Origin: JAJDZL01 sp965221175
Lineage (GTDB): Bacteria; Pseudomonadota; Gammaproteobacteria; Arenicellales; JAJDZL01
Assembly: GCA_965221175.1 (NCBI GenBank)
Contig: OZ244867.1
Span: 2,852,001 to 2,916,000 of the forward strand
Direction: 5' to 3'
Length of the DNA: 64,000 bases
Both the position numbers and the translations under genes were made by a program. Of the stretch, positions 9,222-18,276 are shown piece after piece (within the stretch, counting starts at the first letter, position 1; each line of letters begins with the position of its first letter). Under the pieces are notes generated by a model. It was not told where the DNA came from. It ran no database searches and saw nothing but the letters and a program-made list of their open reading frames with translations.

Positions 9222-10331
9222 TTATTCAACTTCATCTGGCAAGCGGTAGGTAGTACTCCGACCACCACCGGGGTTTTGTATAAAAATCCCTCGTAACTTC
9301 AAATCCTGAATATCTCGTAGCGCTGTATCATTCGAACACTTTGCTAGCTTGGCATATTTTGATGTATTTATATGCCCTTCAAATTTATCTTCTAGCATCC
9401 GGTTGATGATGAGGCGTTGTCGCTCATTGATAGGGTTTTGGTTAATCTTATCCCATAGCTGGGCTTTGAACATTACATTGCCCAACGTTTGCTCCGTACT
9501 GGATATAGCCCGCCCGAGACAATCCAAGAACCACGCAAGCCATCCGGTGATTTCAGGTGTGCTACGCTGCTGTTTTTCCAATTGGTCGTAGTAATCTTTT
9601 CGCTCGGACTCAATTTGGGTAGAGAGACTGTAAAAGCGACCCGAGATGCCATCAGCACGCGCCAAGGCCATATCGGCAATGGCTCTGGCAATTCGTCCAT
9701 TCCCATCTTCAAAGGGGTGAATGGTGACAAACCAAAGATGAGCAATCCCGGCTCTTAGTACAGGATCAATATGATCTTGGCTTTCAAACCATCTGATAAA
9801 CGCAGCCATTTCTTTTTCGAGCCGTTCAGCGTTCGGTGCTTCGAAATGCACTTTTTCACTGCCTATATGACCTGAAACAACCTGCATGGGACCAGCATCA
9901 ATTGTGCGCCAGCCTCCAACTGTAATGCGGTGCATGCCACTGCGCCCGGTGGGGAATAGTGCCGCATGCCAGTCAAACAGGCGCTCTTTTGTCAGCGGCT
10001 TGAAAAATCTCTGTGTGGCATCCAGCATCATTTCAACAATGCTCTCTACATCACGGTTGGCAGGGATAAGCTCGGCAATATCGATACCCAAACGACGAGC
10101 AATTGATGAGCGCACCTCTTCAGGATTCAGGTTTTCACCTTCAATCGCTGAGGACTTGACTACATCGCTCGTCAGAGTCATTAAGGTTGCCTCTTGTTTG
10201 AGTTCAAAGCCAAGCCCTTCCATCCGGCCAAGCAAGCGACCTTGGCGATGCCGTATATCAGCAAGCTTGGAAGTCAACGTTTCAGCTTTCCAAGTAAAGT
10301 TTGGCCAGTTCTGATGTTCGTGTATCCACAT
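9222..10331 (-). CDS. Fic-domain AMP transferase with DUF4172-like N-terminus and C-terminal helix-turn-helix (intact copy)
   Basis: Fic proteins transfer AMP (or related groups) from a nucleotide onto hydroxyl side chains of target proteins. About 369 aa. The active-site motif HPFEDGNGR is at about residues 205-213. An inhibitory motif of the [S/T]xxxE[G/N] type, SSAIEG, is seen at about 60-65, so this is an N-terminally self-inhibited (class II) Fic. The N-terminal WIHEHQNWPNFTW segment matches the DUF4172 domain often fused to Fic, and the last 50 residues (SKYAKLAKCSNDTALRDIQ onward) look like a winged helix. GTG 10340 is an alternative start. Palindromes overlap its start region. Paralogous to the broken gene at 35339-38264. 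Confidence 0.93.
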   Translation of the reverse strand: MWIHEHQNWPNFTWKAETLTSKLADIRHRQGRLLGRMEGLGFELKQEATLMTLTSDVVKSSAIEGENLNPEEVRSSIARRLGIDIAELIPANRDVESIVEMMLDATQRFFKPLTKERLFDWHAALFPTGRSGMHRITVGGWRTIDAGPMQVVSGHIGSEKVHFEAPNAERLEKEMAAFIRWFESQDHIDPVLRAGIAHLWFVTIHPFEDGNGRIARAIADMALARADGISGRFYSLSTQIESERKDYYDQLEKQQRSTPEITGWLAWFLDCLGRAISSTEQTLGNVMFKAQLWDKINQNPINERQRLIINRMLEDKFEGHINTSKYAKLAKCSNDTALRDIQDLKLRGIFIQNPGGGRSTTYRLPDEVE

Positions 10332-10334
10332 ATT

Positions 10335-10409
10335 AATCACCGCATATATTGCAGTGATTGTAATCGCTATTCACCGTAATAGCAAGATTTATCGCCGCAT
10401 TTTATGCGG
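10335..10409. promoter_or_regulatory. Two palindromes at the 5' end of the intact fic gene (putative operators)
   Basis: First palindrome 10335-10357: ATCACCGCA and TGCAGTGAT arms (8 of 9 paired) around TATAT, overlapping the start region. Second palindrome 10395-10409: perfect CCGCAT and ATGCGG arms around TTT, preceded by TTTATCG. The sequence GGCGATAAA (minus strand) beside the second one recurs in the palindrome upstream of the other fic gene. Operator function is inferred. Confidence 0.5.
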
Positions 10410-10956
10410 TCATTAGTCATATGAATCACTGCAAGCCGATTTCGTTGTACAAAAAGCGGAAATTTGAGCAAAACGAGCCTCTACCCCTCGCGTTTCCTGG
10501 ATTTTCAACGCTATTCCAGTTTGGAGAGATTGGACAGCCTTGCCGAATGTTTCGATGGAGCAAAAAATGGGCCTGTAGCTGCCTAGTGGTCAACTACGGC
10601 ATATTGGTATAGAAATGAATCCGCTTTCGCCCTGTTTTCAGCGGATGCTATTCTACCCAGACTAGTCGGAATTGCTTGGTTGGAAGCTTGTTTGAATACA
10701 CGTAGTCTACTCAATGCGTTTAGGTAATTTTTACGCGGTGAGGACATATACAAAATGTACGCATCAGCTACCATCAATGTGCATAAAGAGGGAATAATAT
10801 AGAAATCAATTTCTTTGTACTCTTGTTCGAGAGAAAGAATCACAAGTTCAAATCTTAAAATTTGGGATAATTGAAAGTAGTAATTTCATATACACTCTAA
10901 TTTGCTGCAAATGAAAGAGAAATTGCGCCTTATTTATCCCACAAGAGAGTGATCCT
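10410..10956. other. Intergenic region, no supported gene
   Basis: About 550 AT-rich bases. An 86-codon minus-strand frame at 10583-10843 has no recognisable domain, skewed composition and no ribosome-binding site. The last bases hold an AGAG ribosome-binding site (CAAGAGAGTGATCCT) for the amidohydrolase. Confidence 0.45.
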
Positions 10957-12456
10957 ATGAAAGTCTGTTTGATTGCATTTTGCCTTGCCGTCGCTACCAT
11001 TGGATCTCTCACGACTTCCAGAGAAGCTTCGGCTAACGACCTTCTGATAAGAAACGTCATTCTTATCTCACCGGAGCGTGAGGCGCCGTCCGAACCGACG
11101 AACGTACTAGTGCGAGAGGGACGGATCGTTGAAATTGGGCGTGAGCTTTCGCAAGGCACCCATGGTTCCGAACAAGTTATCGACGGCGCAGGACGCTATC
11201 TCACGCCAGGACTGATCGACGCTCATACCCATCTGAGTGAGGTTCCGGGGATGATCTTCAAGCATGAATCTGCTTATCCGAATATCGCACGCGACGCCCG
11301 CCGGCAAATTCCGCGCAGTTACCTATACTACGGCTTTACCACGGTGATCGATTTGATTGCACGGTCCGATGTGATTGCAAAATGGAACAAATTGGACGTC
11401 CGCCCACACGCGTATTTTTGTGGAGCGGCGCCCATATTCGATGGTTATCCAATGAGTTTCATTCCGAAGCCCTTTCGTTATCGGATAATGCCCTACTTCC
11501 TGTTCGATGAGACACGCGCCGATGAATTCCCTTACGGCTTTGCCCCGGCAGAGCATACGCCGGAAGCCGTCGTCGAAAAAATGCATGCCGACGGTGCCAT
11601 CTGCGTGAAGACGACATTCGAGCGCGGGTTCGGCGGTAAGGACAATCTACCCGTGCCCACCACACAGATCATCCGGGATCTAGTGGCCGCCGCGCACGCG
11701 CGCGGCATACCGGTGCTGCTGCACGCCAATTCACAATCCGCCCAAGTCTTCGGCCTTGAGGCAAATATTGACGTTTTTGCGCATGGTATGTGGAAGTGGG
11801 ATGACAAAGAATCAATCGGAATGAACGCAGAGATCACCCAGATCCTAGATGTCATCATTCAACGAAACATCGCCTGGCAACCCACAATACAAGTGCTCTA
11901 TGGCGAGCGTGGCCTGCATAATCCGGACTATCTTTCCGGCCGCGAACTGCAGGACGTGTTGCCGCAGAGCCTGATCGATTGGTATGGAACCGAGGATGGG
12001 CAGTGGTTCCGTAAGCGAATGCGCGACAATCCAAAAGTGGCGCGGGTACTGAAAAGTGGTCGCTGGGAAAATTTGGACGCCAAGCCAATAGCGCGAGTCA
12101 CTGCGGCGCTCTCCTATCTTGCTTCGAACGGCGGACAGCTAAGCTTCGGCAGCGATACCCCGAGCAGTCCTACCTACGCCAATCCTCCTGGCCTCAACGG
12201 CCGACTGGAAATGCGCCGTTGGTTAGAGGCCGGCGTTACTCCCGCGCAATTGTTTCGTGCTGCGACGATTGTGAATGCGGAACTCTTTGGTCTACAGGAC
12301 CTAGTTGGGACGGTTGAGGTGGGTAAACGAGCAGACTTATTGCTGATGGAAAGAAACCCCATGAAAGATGCTTCCGCCTTCGATGCAATTGATATCGTCA
12401 TCCTTGATGGACGCGTCCTGCATCGAACGGAGCTGTCCGCGAAAGACGCACAATAG
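10957..12456 (+). CDS. Secreted metal-dependent amidohydrolase
   Basis: 499 aa. A Sec signal peptide (MKVCLIAFCLAVATIGSL, ending near EASA) directs it to the periplasm. The amidohydrolase barrel is evident: beta-sandwich start DLLIRNVILISPE, first metal motif LIDAHTHLSE, a candidate carboxylated lysine in CVKTTFERG, histidines in LLHANSQSA and FAHGMWKW, and the catalytic aspartate in SFGSDTPSSP, ending in the usual GTVEVGKRADLLLMERNP. This group includes imidazolonepropionase-like and dipeptidase-like enzymes; substrate unknown. Base composition is visibly richer in G+C than the flanks, as in the two broken genes that follow, suggesting acquisition as a block. Confidence 0.9.
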   Translation: MKVCLIAFCLAVATIGSLTTSREASANDLLIRNVILISPEREAPSEPTNVLVREGRIVEIGRELSQGTHGSEQVIDGAGRYLTPGLIDAHTHLSEVPGMIFKHESAYPNIARDARRQIPRSYLYYGFTTVIDLIARSDVIAKWNKLDVRPHAYFCGAAPIFDGYPMSFIPKPFRYRIMPYFLFDETRADEFPYGFAPAEHTPEAVVEKMHADGAICVKTTFERGFGGKDNLPVPTTQIIRDLVAAAHARGIPVLLHANSQSAQVFGLEANIDVFAHGMWKWDDKESIGMNAEITQILDVIIQRNIAWQPTIQVLYGERGLHNPDYLSGRELQDVLPQSLIDWYGTEDGQWFRKRMRDNPKVARVLKSGRWENLDAKPIARVTAALSYLASNGGQLSFGSDTPSSPTYANPPGLNGRLEMRRWLEAGVTPAQLFRAATIVNAELFGLQDLVGTVEVGKRADLLLMERNPMKDASAFDAIDIVILDGRVLHRTELSAKDAQ

Positions 12457-12477
12457 AACGGCGCTACCGCGTCGCAA

Positions 12478-12516
12478 GTTGGTGCTTCGGCCGTTGGTGC
12501 TTCGGCCGTTGGTGTG
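12478..12516. repeat. Short tandem repeat (15-bp unit, about 2.6 copies)
   Basis: GTTGGTGCTTCGGCC at 12478-12492 is repeated exactly at 12493-12507 and partly at 12508-12516. It lies at the junction between the amidohydrolase and the truncated DUF4143 gene and may mark where the missing part was deleted. Confidence 0.8.
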
Positions 12517-12519
12517 GCG

Positions 12520-12876
12520 CCCGCCGGTCGGGGAGCTCTATTCGAAAATGCTGTTGTTGTAAAAACTCCGAAGCATCGATACAATCAAGGCCGTCGGTCC
12601 AATCTGTCTTTTTTTCGCGATGTCCGAGGTTTGGAGTGTGATCTCTTATATGAGAGTGGGAGTGAACTTAGTGCATTCGAGATTAAGTCCGGGGCTACGA
12701 TTGCATCTGACTATTTTGATTCGTTAAATCAGGTAGCGAAAGTGCTGCCACAAATTTCAACCAAGACAGTAGTCTATGGAGGCAGTGATCGACAGTCCAG
12801 GCAGGATGGAGAAGCAGTTCCGCTCACTGACTTGCGAGAGACGCTTATTCGATTGGATGAAAAAGCATTCGTATGA
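12520..12876 (+). pseudogene. C-terminal remnant of a DUF4143-type AAA ATPase
   Basis: An open frame of about 119 codons begins with GALFENAVVV and continues through LSFFRDVRGLECDLLYE and FEIKSGATI. This is the signature of the C-terminal DUF4143 domain (restriction-endonuclease-like fold) of P-loop ATPases that are normally about 380-450 aa; the E-I-K of FEIKSG corresponds to the ExK element. The ATPase domain is absent. No ribosome-binding site or plausible own start. Regarded as a relic. Confidence 0.75.
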
Positions 12877-12958
12877 TGACAATCTCCATTTACGCTTCAG
12901 AAACACCGTTCACCTAAATCAGAATACGTACTGGCGTTACCAACTAAAAGAGGCACTC

Positions 12959-14287
12959 ATGAACCCGTACCTTAGGTCCGAAAAGGTAGACGCCGCAACT
13001 ACGCTTGGTACAACAAAAATGTGCAGGTTGTCTCTCATCAGACAAGGCGTAGCATTTGCTTTCGTGGTGTTTACGACTGCCGCTTTTAGCGGTGATTTCA
13101 AATCGGGGCCACTCGGTGCGGTCGAGCTCAAGCCCGGTCAGCCGATCGAAATCCGCGTGATCCTTTCCGATACGGTCGTACCGTCCGTGTCCCCTGCCAT
13201 TCGGACTGCCATCGAGATAGCGGTCAAGGACTTCGGCTCCATACACGGGCGCCAGGTCTTCATCGAAACCCTCGACGAAATGTGCTCTGGCGAGGGTGGG
13301 CGTGCAACGGCTGAAGCCGTTGTTGCCGACGCGCAGGTCGTCGGCGTTATCGGCACCTTGTGCTCCGGTGCAGCGGTGGAGGCGTCGCCCGTCATCAGCG
13401 AGGCGGGCCTGTCGATGATATCGCCTTCCAACACGTCACCTGTCTTAACGTCCGACCTGTTCGGAAATGCCGGTCCTGACTACCACAAGGGCTACTACCG
13501 TGTTGCGGACAACGACCTCATCGAGGCAAGTGTTGTCGCGCATTTCAGCTATGACGAACTGGGATTGCGCACGATGGTGACAATCCATGACGGTGACCCG
13601 TATACCAGCGCAATTTCGAACGCTTTTGCTGTTGCTTTCAGGGAGCATGGCGGCATTGTTCCGGTCGTCTCTCAGGTAGCAAAGGGCCAGACAGACATGG
13701 CCGCTGTTCTCGCCCGATTCGACGAAGCTGACCCCGATGGCGTGTTCATCCCGCTCTTCGCGGCGGAGGCAACGTCCTTGATTCAACAATTGGCTCGACG
13801 CGATACCATGGAAGGCGTGACGATAATTAGTGGCGCCGCCACATTGGTGACGGAGTTTCTTGCGTTGCCAGAGTCGGAAGGCGTCTAATTCACGGGACCT
13901 GATCTTGGAGACAGCAGCAACACGAATCAGGCGACAGGCAGAAGCTTTGCTGATGTACTAGCCGCGTTCAATGCCACCTATGGAGGGCCTTCGACGTCCC
14001 CGTACTGGGCGCACGGCTATGACGCCACGACACTGTTACTATCAGCTATCAAGCAGATTGCGGTCGTGGATGGAGATACACTTTATATCGACCATGCGGC
14101 ACTGCGTGATGCTCTGGATGGCACTGCAGGATTCCAAGGTATCATCGGCACGATGACCTGCGATGACTTCGGGGACTGCGGAACGGGCCGTAGCGTGGTC
14201 CATCTGCACGTGGACTCCGGCGTCACAGACCCGTCGCTTCTGCCCATTGTGTACAAGGGTGCGCGGGACTCGCACCTGCCTCAATAA
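12959..14287 (+). pseudogene. Periplasmic binding protein (Peripla_BP_6 type) with an in-frame stop codon
   Basis: A single frame runs 12959-14287 (442 codons) broken only by TAA at 13886-13888. Before it: signal-like segment FAFVVFTTAAFSG, then PIEIRVILSDTVV and a complete first lobe. After it, without frameshift, FTGPDLGDSSNTN, SPYWAHGYDATTLLLSAIK and a regular C-terminus. Relatives have GVYF(S/T)GPD here, so a tyrosine codon became TAA by one base change. Start chosen at 12959 (AGAGG seven bases upstream); ATG 13019 is also possible. No transport membrane genes are nearby. The truncated product would lack the second lobe and is expected to be non-functional. Confidence 0.85.
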
Positions 14288-14458
14288 GCGTTTTCCCGAA
14301 GCGCACTGGATATCGGGGTTGGGACAAGGCAGGCTGACTCAAGCGGGCGCCCCTACCTGCGGTATGACGCCAGCCCAGACCATCGAACGGGGTCTCGAAC
14401 CGGCCTTTCGGCAAGCGCATCACCCCGGCCTTGATGCGCGGCCGAACGTAATTTCAGT

Positions 14459-14875
14459 TCAGGATTTCTGTTCAAATCCGGCAGAATTGACAAAAATATT
14501 GGGCTTCCGATAAACCGCAAGGAGTATGCATCCCTCGTCTGATTTGGTCTCATGCATCGAGCCCGAATGCCGGTAGACAAATTCTCCTGCCCGGCAAATG
14601 CCATCGTGATCGTAGAACGAGCCTTCAATTACATAACTTTGTTCGATATCGGCATGCTTGTGGAAAGGAAGCCTCGCGCCCGGTTCCCATTTCAACAGAA
14701 CCGTCATAGCGCCTTCTTCATCATCACGGTAAAGCACTTTCGTCGAAATTTTGTCAAACTGTGATGGTATCCATTCCATTTTTTCCGGATCAATGTATAC
14801 CGAACCGTTCGGTGTCGGTTCCAATTTTCCTTTCAGTCTCTCTTGAAAGTGCTTTGGTTTGGTTGCTACAGCCAT
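14459..14875 (-). CDS. ChrR-like cupin domain protein
   Basis: 138 aa. A cupin of the ChrR/anti-sigma-factor C-terminal type: metal-binding histidines in ARLPFHKHADIEQSYVIEG and the later histidine in RHSGSMHETKSDEGC. Stand-alone proteins of this type are annotated as cupin_7 or acetylacetone-cleaving dioxygenase-like. The ribosome-binding site AGGAGG lies seven bases before the ATG. There is no sigma-factor gene next to it, so regulation of an ECF sigma factor is unlikely; an enzymatic role is more plausible. Confidence 0.85.
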   Translation of the reverse strand: MAVATKPKHFQERLKGKLEPTPNGSVYIDPEKMEWIPSQFDKISTKVLYRDDEEGAMTVLLKWEPGARLPFHKHADIEQSYVIEGSFYDHDGICRAGEFVYRHSGSMHETKSDEGCILLAVYRKPNIFVNSAGFEQKS

Positions 14876-15164
14876 ATCATGCCTCCTGTTTCGTCATGAA
14901 TTTGAATTAAAAAAGTTGTTATTCACGTGTTAGATGTGCTTACGCTGCGGCACTTACCGGCTTAAGCACCGCCAACCAGTGCCTGTCCGTTGGCGAGCGG
15001 TCGTTAGCTAAGCTACGTAAGTCGTCTATTGTTTCGCGCCTCTGTGAAATTCTTTCAGGGTGAAACATATTGTTTAAAAATTACTTTGCCCTCTATATAT
15101 GCGAATTTACTCAATTTGAAGCCATTTCAACTTGACGCTGATTTGCGAGATAACTTAGTCCATA
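14876..15164. other. Intergenic region
   Basis: About 290 bases between two minus-strand genes. It holds the promoter of the cupin gene by position; no gene or RNA structure was recognised. Confidence 0.4.
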
Positions 15165-15803
15165 TTAAAAAATCACAGATTTCAGCCGTTGCTCATTGGC
15201 ATTTGCAGCAGCAGAATATTCGATAATCCGAGCCGTTTCTTCTGCAATTAACTTGCCGCACGCCTTTTCAATCAAATGGAGAGTAACATCAATTGCCAGA
15301 CTTACTCCTCCGCCAGTGATGACTCGCCCCGTGTCGATAAACCTTGCAGGAACAGCAGTAATGTTGGCATAGGTTTCAGTCATCACGCTAAGAGGTGACT
15401 GTTCGTTACCGACAACTTCCTGCTTTGTTGTTGCAGACAACCCATCAAGAATTCCTGCCGCCGCTAGGATCATGCCCCCTGTGCAAACTGACGCCACAGT
15501 CATACTTAACGCACAAGTACGTATGAAATTCAGCACGTTTGAGTTCTCGCATTGCGTCTTCCAGCCAGCACCGCCGGTAACGATAAGGAATTCAGCTTTC
15601 GGAAAACTATCAATCCCAAATTGTGCTTCTACGATCAGATTATTGGTTAAACGTACGGGGCCTGCATTCTCGGCAATGAGAAACATTTCTATATGCGGGG
15701 CAACTCGCCGTGCCATTGACAGTACACCGAATGTACCACCAATATCAATTGGCTCTACTTCGTCATAAACAAAAATTGCATATCGAACTGGTTCGGACAT
15801 CAC
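15165..15803 (-). CDS. DJ-1/PfpI family protein
   Basis: 212 aa. The fold is recognisable from YAIFVYDEVEPIDIGGTFGV at the N-terminus, the nucleophile elbow SVCTGGMILA with its cysteine (about residue 107), and RVITGGGVSLAID, typical of the DJ-1/PfpI group related to the N-terminal domain of GlxA-type AraC regulators and isonitrile hydratase. No DNA-binding domain is attached. The reaction cannot be assigned; amidase, hydratase or glyoxalase-like activities occur in the family. Confidence 0.88.
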   Translation of the reverse strand: MMSEPVRYAIFVYDEVEPIDIGGTFGVLSMARRVAPHIEMFLIAENAGPVRLTNNLIVEAQFGIDSFPKAEFLIVTGGAGWKTQCENSNVLNFIRTCALSMTVASVCTGGMILAAAGILDGLSATTKQEVVGNEQSPLSVMTETYANITAVPARFIDTGRVITGGGVSLAIDVTLHLIEKACGKLIAEETARIIEYSAAANANEQRLKSVIF

Positions 15804-15975
15804 TCACTTTCGATTACAGCACGTAGAAATAAAATATCACGGTAATTGTGTTATTGTCTTGGAAGTCATTTTAGTCTCTTTGTTTATTTGATGAGTCAAA
15901 GTGATGATATTCCAATCATTTTATTTGTCGGCTTAAAGGAATTTAACCAGACAAGAGAGAAGAGGTTGCACTCCA

Positions 15976-17079
15976 TTGAAAATTACAAAAATATCAGTCC
16001 ATCAGGTAGACTTGCCTATGAAGGAAGGGTCATACAGTTGGTCGACCCAAACTTTTTCGGCATTTGACAGTACAGTCGTCATTGTAGAAACGGACAGCGG
16101 ATTGACGGGAGCCGGGGAAACCTGTCCCCTAGGACCTTCCTACCTGCCTGCATATGCCGAGGGTGCAAGAGCCGGGCTGGCCAAGCTTGCACCTGACCTG
16201 ATCGGAGCCAACCCCCTGGAACTTGGAAAAATCAATGAGCGTATGGACACTTTGCTGAAAGGCCATCCCTACGTAAAGTCTGCGATCGATATGGCATGCT
16301 GGGATATTCTCGGCAAAGCGACTGGCCAGCCAGTCTACACACTCCTCGGCGGCAAGCGTCAGGAAGACGTCAAACTGTTCAAAGTTGTCAGCCGACAGGA
16401 CCCTGATGCGATGGCGGCGAAACTTCGCGATTATCAAAATCAGGGATTTACGCAATTTCAAATGAAAGTGGGTGCCGATCCGGATGTAGATATCGAACGC
16501 ATTTTCAAGGTGTCAGCCGAACTTAAAGCTGGAAATGTCTTGAATGCGGACGCCAATACCGGCTGGCGTCAGCACGCTGCGATTCGAGTCGTCAAAGCCA
16601 TTCGCGATGTCGATTTATATCTCGAGCAGCCTTGCTTGACTTATGAACAGTGCCTGGCCGTCCGGCGGCACTGCGATCACCCGATGATACTGGACGAATG
16701 CATGGACAGCATTGAAATCCTGATTCGAGGGTGGCAGGAAAGCGCAATGGACCTGATCAATTTGAAGATCAATCGAGTGGGTGGACTGATGAAGGCCTGT
16801 CAGTTTCGCGACCTGTGCATGAATATGGGAATTGTCATGACTGTCGAAGATTCCTGGGGCGGCGAGATCGCCACAGCCGCAATTGCGCATCTCGCGCATA
16901 CGTTGCCGAAAGAATTTCATTTTCAGTCATCTGCATTTCATGAGTATTCCCATACCGAAATTGCGAACGGCGCACCGCTCATGGAGAATGGTTACATGAC
17001 AGCTTCCGATCGCCCCGGCTTGGGCGTAGAACCGATCATGGAGGTTTTGGGAGAGCCTGTATTTGTAACTTCGGGCTAG
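15976..17079 (+). CDS. Mandelate racemase/muconate lactonizing (enolase superfamily) enzyme, cis-3-hydroxyproline dehydratase-like
   Basis: 367 aa. N-terminal capping domain (ITKISVHQVDLPMKEG), then HPYVKSAIDMACWDILGKA, the catalytic Lys-x-Lys region seen as FQMKVGADP, metal ligands in LNADANTGW (Asp), YLEQPC (Glu) and ILDECMDS (Asp), and the second acid/base lysine in DLINLKINRVGG. Sequence style fits the proline-derivative branch (cis-3-hydroxy-L-proline dehydratase or 4-hydroxyproline betaine epimerase) by recall; that subfamily call is inference. The start is TTG 15976 with GAAGAGG upstream. Confidence 0.85.
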   Translation: MKITKISVHQVDLPMKEGSYSWSTQTFSAFDSTVVIVETDSGLTGAGETCPLGPSYLPAYAEGARAGLAKLAPDLIGANPLELGKINERMDTLLKGHPYVKSAIDMACWDILGKATGQPVYTLLGGKRQEDVKLFKVVSRQDPDAMAAKLRDYQNQGFTQFQMKVGADPDVDIERIFKVSAELKAGNVLNADANTGWRQHAAIRVVKAIRDVDLYLEQPCLTYEQCLAVRRHCDHPMILDECMDSIEILIRGWQESAMDLINLKINRVGGLMKACQFRDLCMNMGIVMTVEDSWGGEIATAAIAHLAHTLPKEFHFQSSAFHEYSHTEIANGAPLMENGYMTASDRPGLGVEPIMEVLGEPVFVTSG

Positions 17080-17184
17080 CTTAAAGCACTACTTGGTGAT
17101 TCTGTTGCCACATACCCGTGCATTGACAATTGAACTTGAAATGGTGATTTCAAAAAACGACTGGCGACGAACAGATTAGCGTAC

Positions 17185-18276
17185 CTATTTGAATTTGACA
17201 CCTTCCGCGAACCAGTTCAAGCCAAGCAGGTCTGCATCCGTCGGCACATTGTCTTTTTCAACAATCAGATTCCCTAGGTTGTCGTAGATGGGTCCTGAAA
17301 ATGGATGAATCTTTCCAGATAGGATGCCATCTTCTAGTGTTTGAATGAATGCGATGATATCTGAGTCGACCCATTTTCTGTTGAAATGCGTCAATCGCGC
17401 CGCTGGACCGTCCGTTCCGCCCCAAGTGTCTGTTGATTGCCAGGTGCCTTCAATCACTTCGTGTACCCGATTGATGCAGAATTGATTCCAGTCATACGAA
17501 ATTGCTGCAAGATGCGCATTTGGACCGAAATCACTCATATCTGACGCTTTTCCGAACGAGAATACGCCTCGCGCTTCGGCAACCTGTAAAATCTCCGTAC
17601 CGCCGGTGTGGAATATGATGACATCTGTGCCACCGTCTATCAGGAAGTTTGCAGCGAGCGACTCCAACGCCGGATTTCGCCATGCATCGATCCAGATTGC
17701 ATGCACCTCTGCTTGCGGGTTGATCAGTCGCGCACCTAACGTTACCGCATTGATCCCACGTGTTACTTCGGGAATATCAATAGACCCGACATAACCAATA
17801 CGGCTGGTAGATGAGACTTGTCCAGCCAGAACACCAGCAGCGAAAAAGCCTTCATAGAAGCGAGCCGAATAGACTCCAACGTTTTTTGCTTGTATGCGAC
17901 CTGTCGCTACTTCGAATATCGCGTCCGGATACTCCTCGGCCAAACGATGCGTTACCTGTTCAAATTCTTGGCTTAGGACGAAGAACATTTTGAAACCAGA
18001 ATTCAGCATGAGACGCATGACACCTTCAACTTCGGCTTCATTGGCCCGAAACTTCGCAAATACTGCTGTTTCCACCTGTTCGCCAAACTCGTCTCTGACC
18101 GCAATCCGGCATTGCTCGTGGCTGTATCGCCAGCCATGAGCTCCAATGGCACTGTCGAAAATGAACCCAACCTTAAGTGGTTCGCCAGATGCATGAAATG
18201 GATAGACGAATAAGAAAACTGCAATTGCCGCGATCCAGCAAAAGAATTTGGATGAGGCTGTAGGAGTACTCAACAC
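17185..18276 (-). CDS. BMP-family (Bmp/PnrA-like) substrate-binding protein
   Basis: 363 aa periplasmic binding protein with an N-terminal hydrophobic signal (FFCWIAAIAVFLFVYPFHA). The opening LKVGFIFDSAIGAHGWRYSHEQ and later GYVGSIDIPEVTRGINA match the BMP family (relatives bind nucleosides, autoinducer-2 or purines). No ABC ATPase or permease lies beside it in the window. GTG start; the first seven bases overlap the end of the amine oxidase gene upstream on the same strand, implying co-expression. Confidence 0.88.
   Translation of the reverse strand: MLSTPTASSKFFCWIAAIAVFLFVYPFHASGEPLKVGFIFDSAIGAHGWRYSHEQCRIAVRDEFGEQVETAVFAKFRANEAEVEGVMRLMLNSGFKMFFVLSQEFEQVTHRLAEEYPDAIFEVATGRIQAKNVGVYSARFYEGFFAAGVLAGQVSSTSRIGYVGSIDIPEVTRGINAVTLGARLINPQAEVHAIWIDAWRNPALESLAANFLIDGGTDVIIFHTGGTEILQVAEARGVFSFGKASDMSDFGPNAHLAAISYDWNQFCINRVHEVIEGTWQSTDTWGGTDGPAARLTHFNRKWVDSDIIAFIQTLEDGILSGKIHPFSGPIYDNLGNLIVEKDNVPTDADLLGLNWFAEGVKFK

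Noticed and set aside
10583..10843. 86-codon minus-strand frame before the amidohydrolase
   Set aside because: No domain, no ribosome-binding site; likely chance frame.
12174..12584. 136-codon minus-strand frame over the amidohydrolase end
   Set aside because: Antisense shadow of a well-supported gene.
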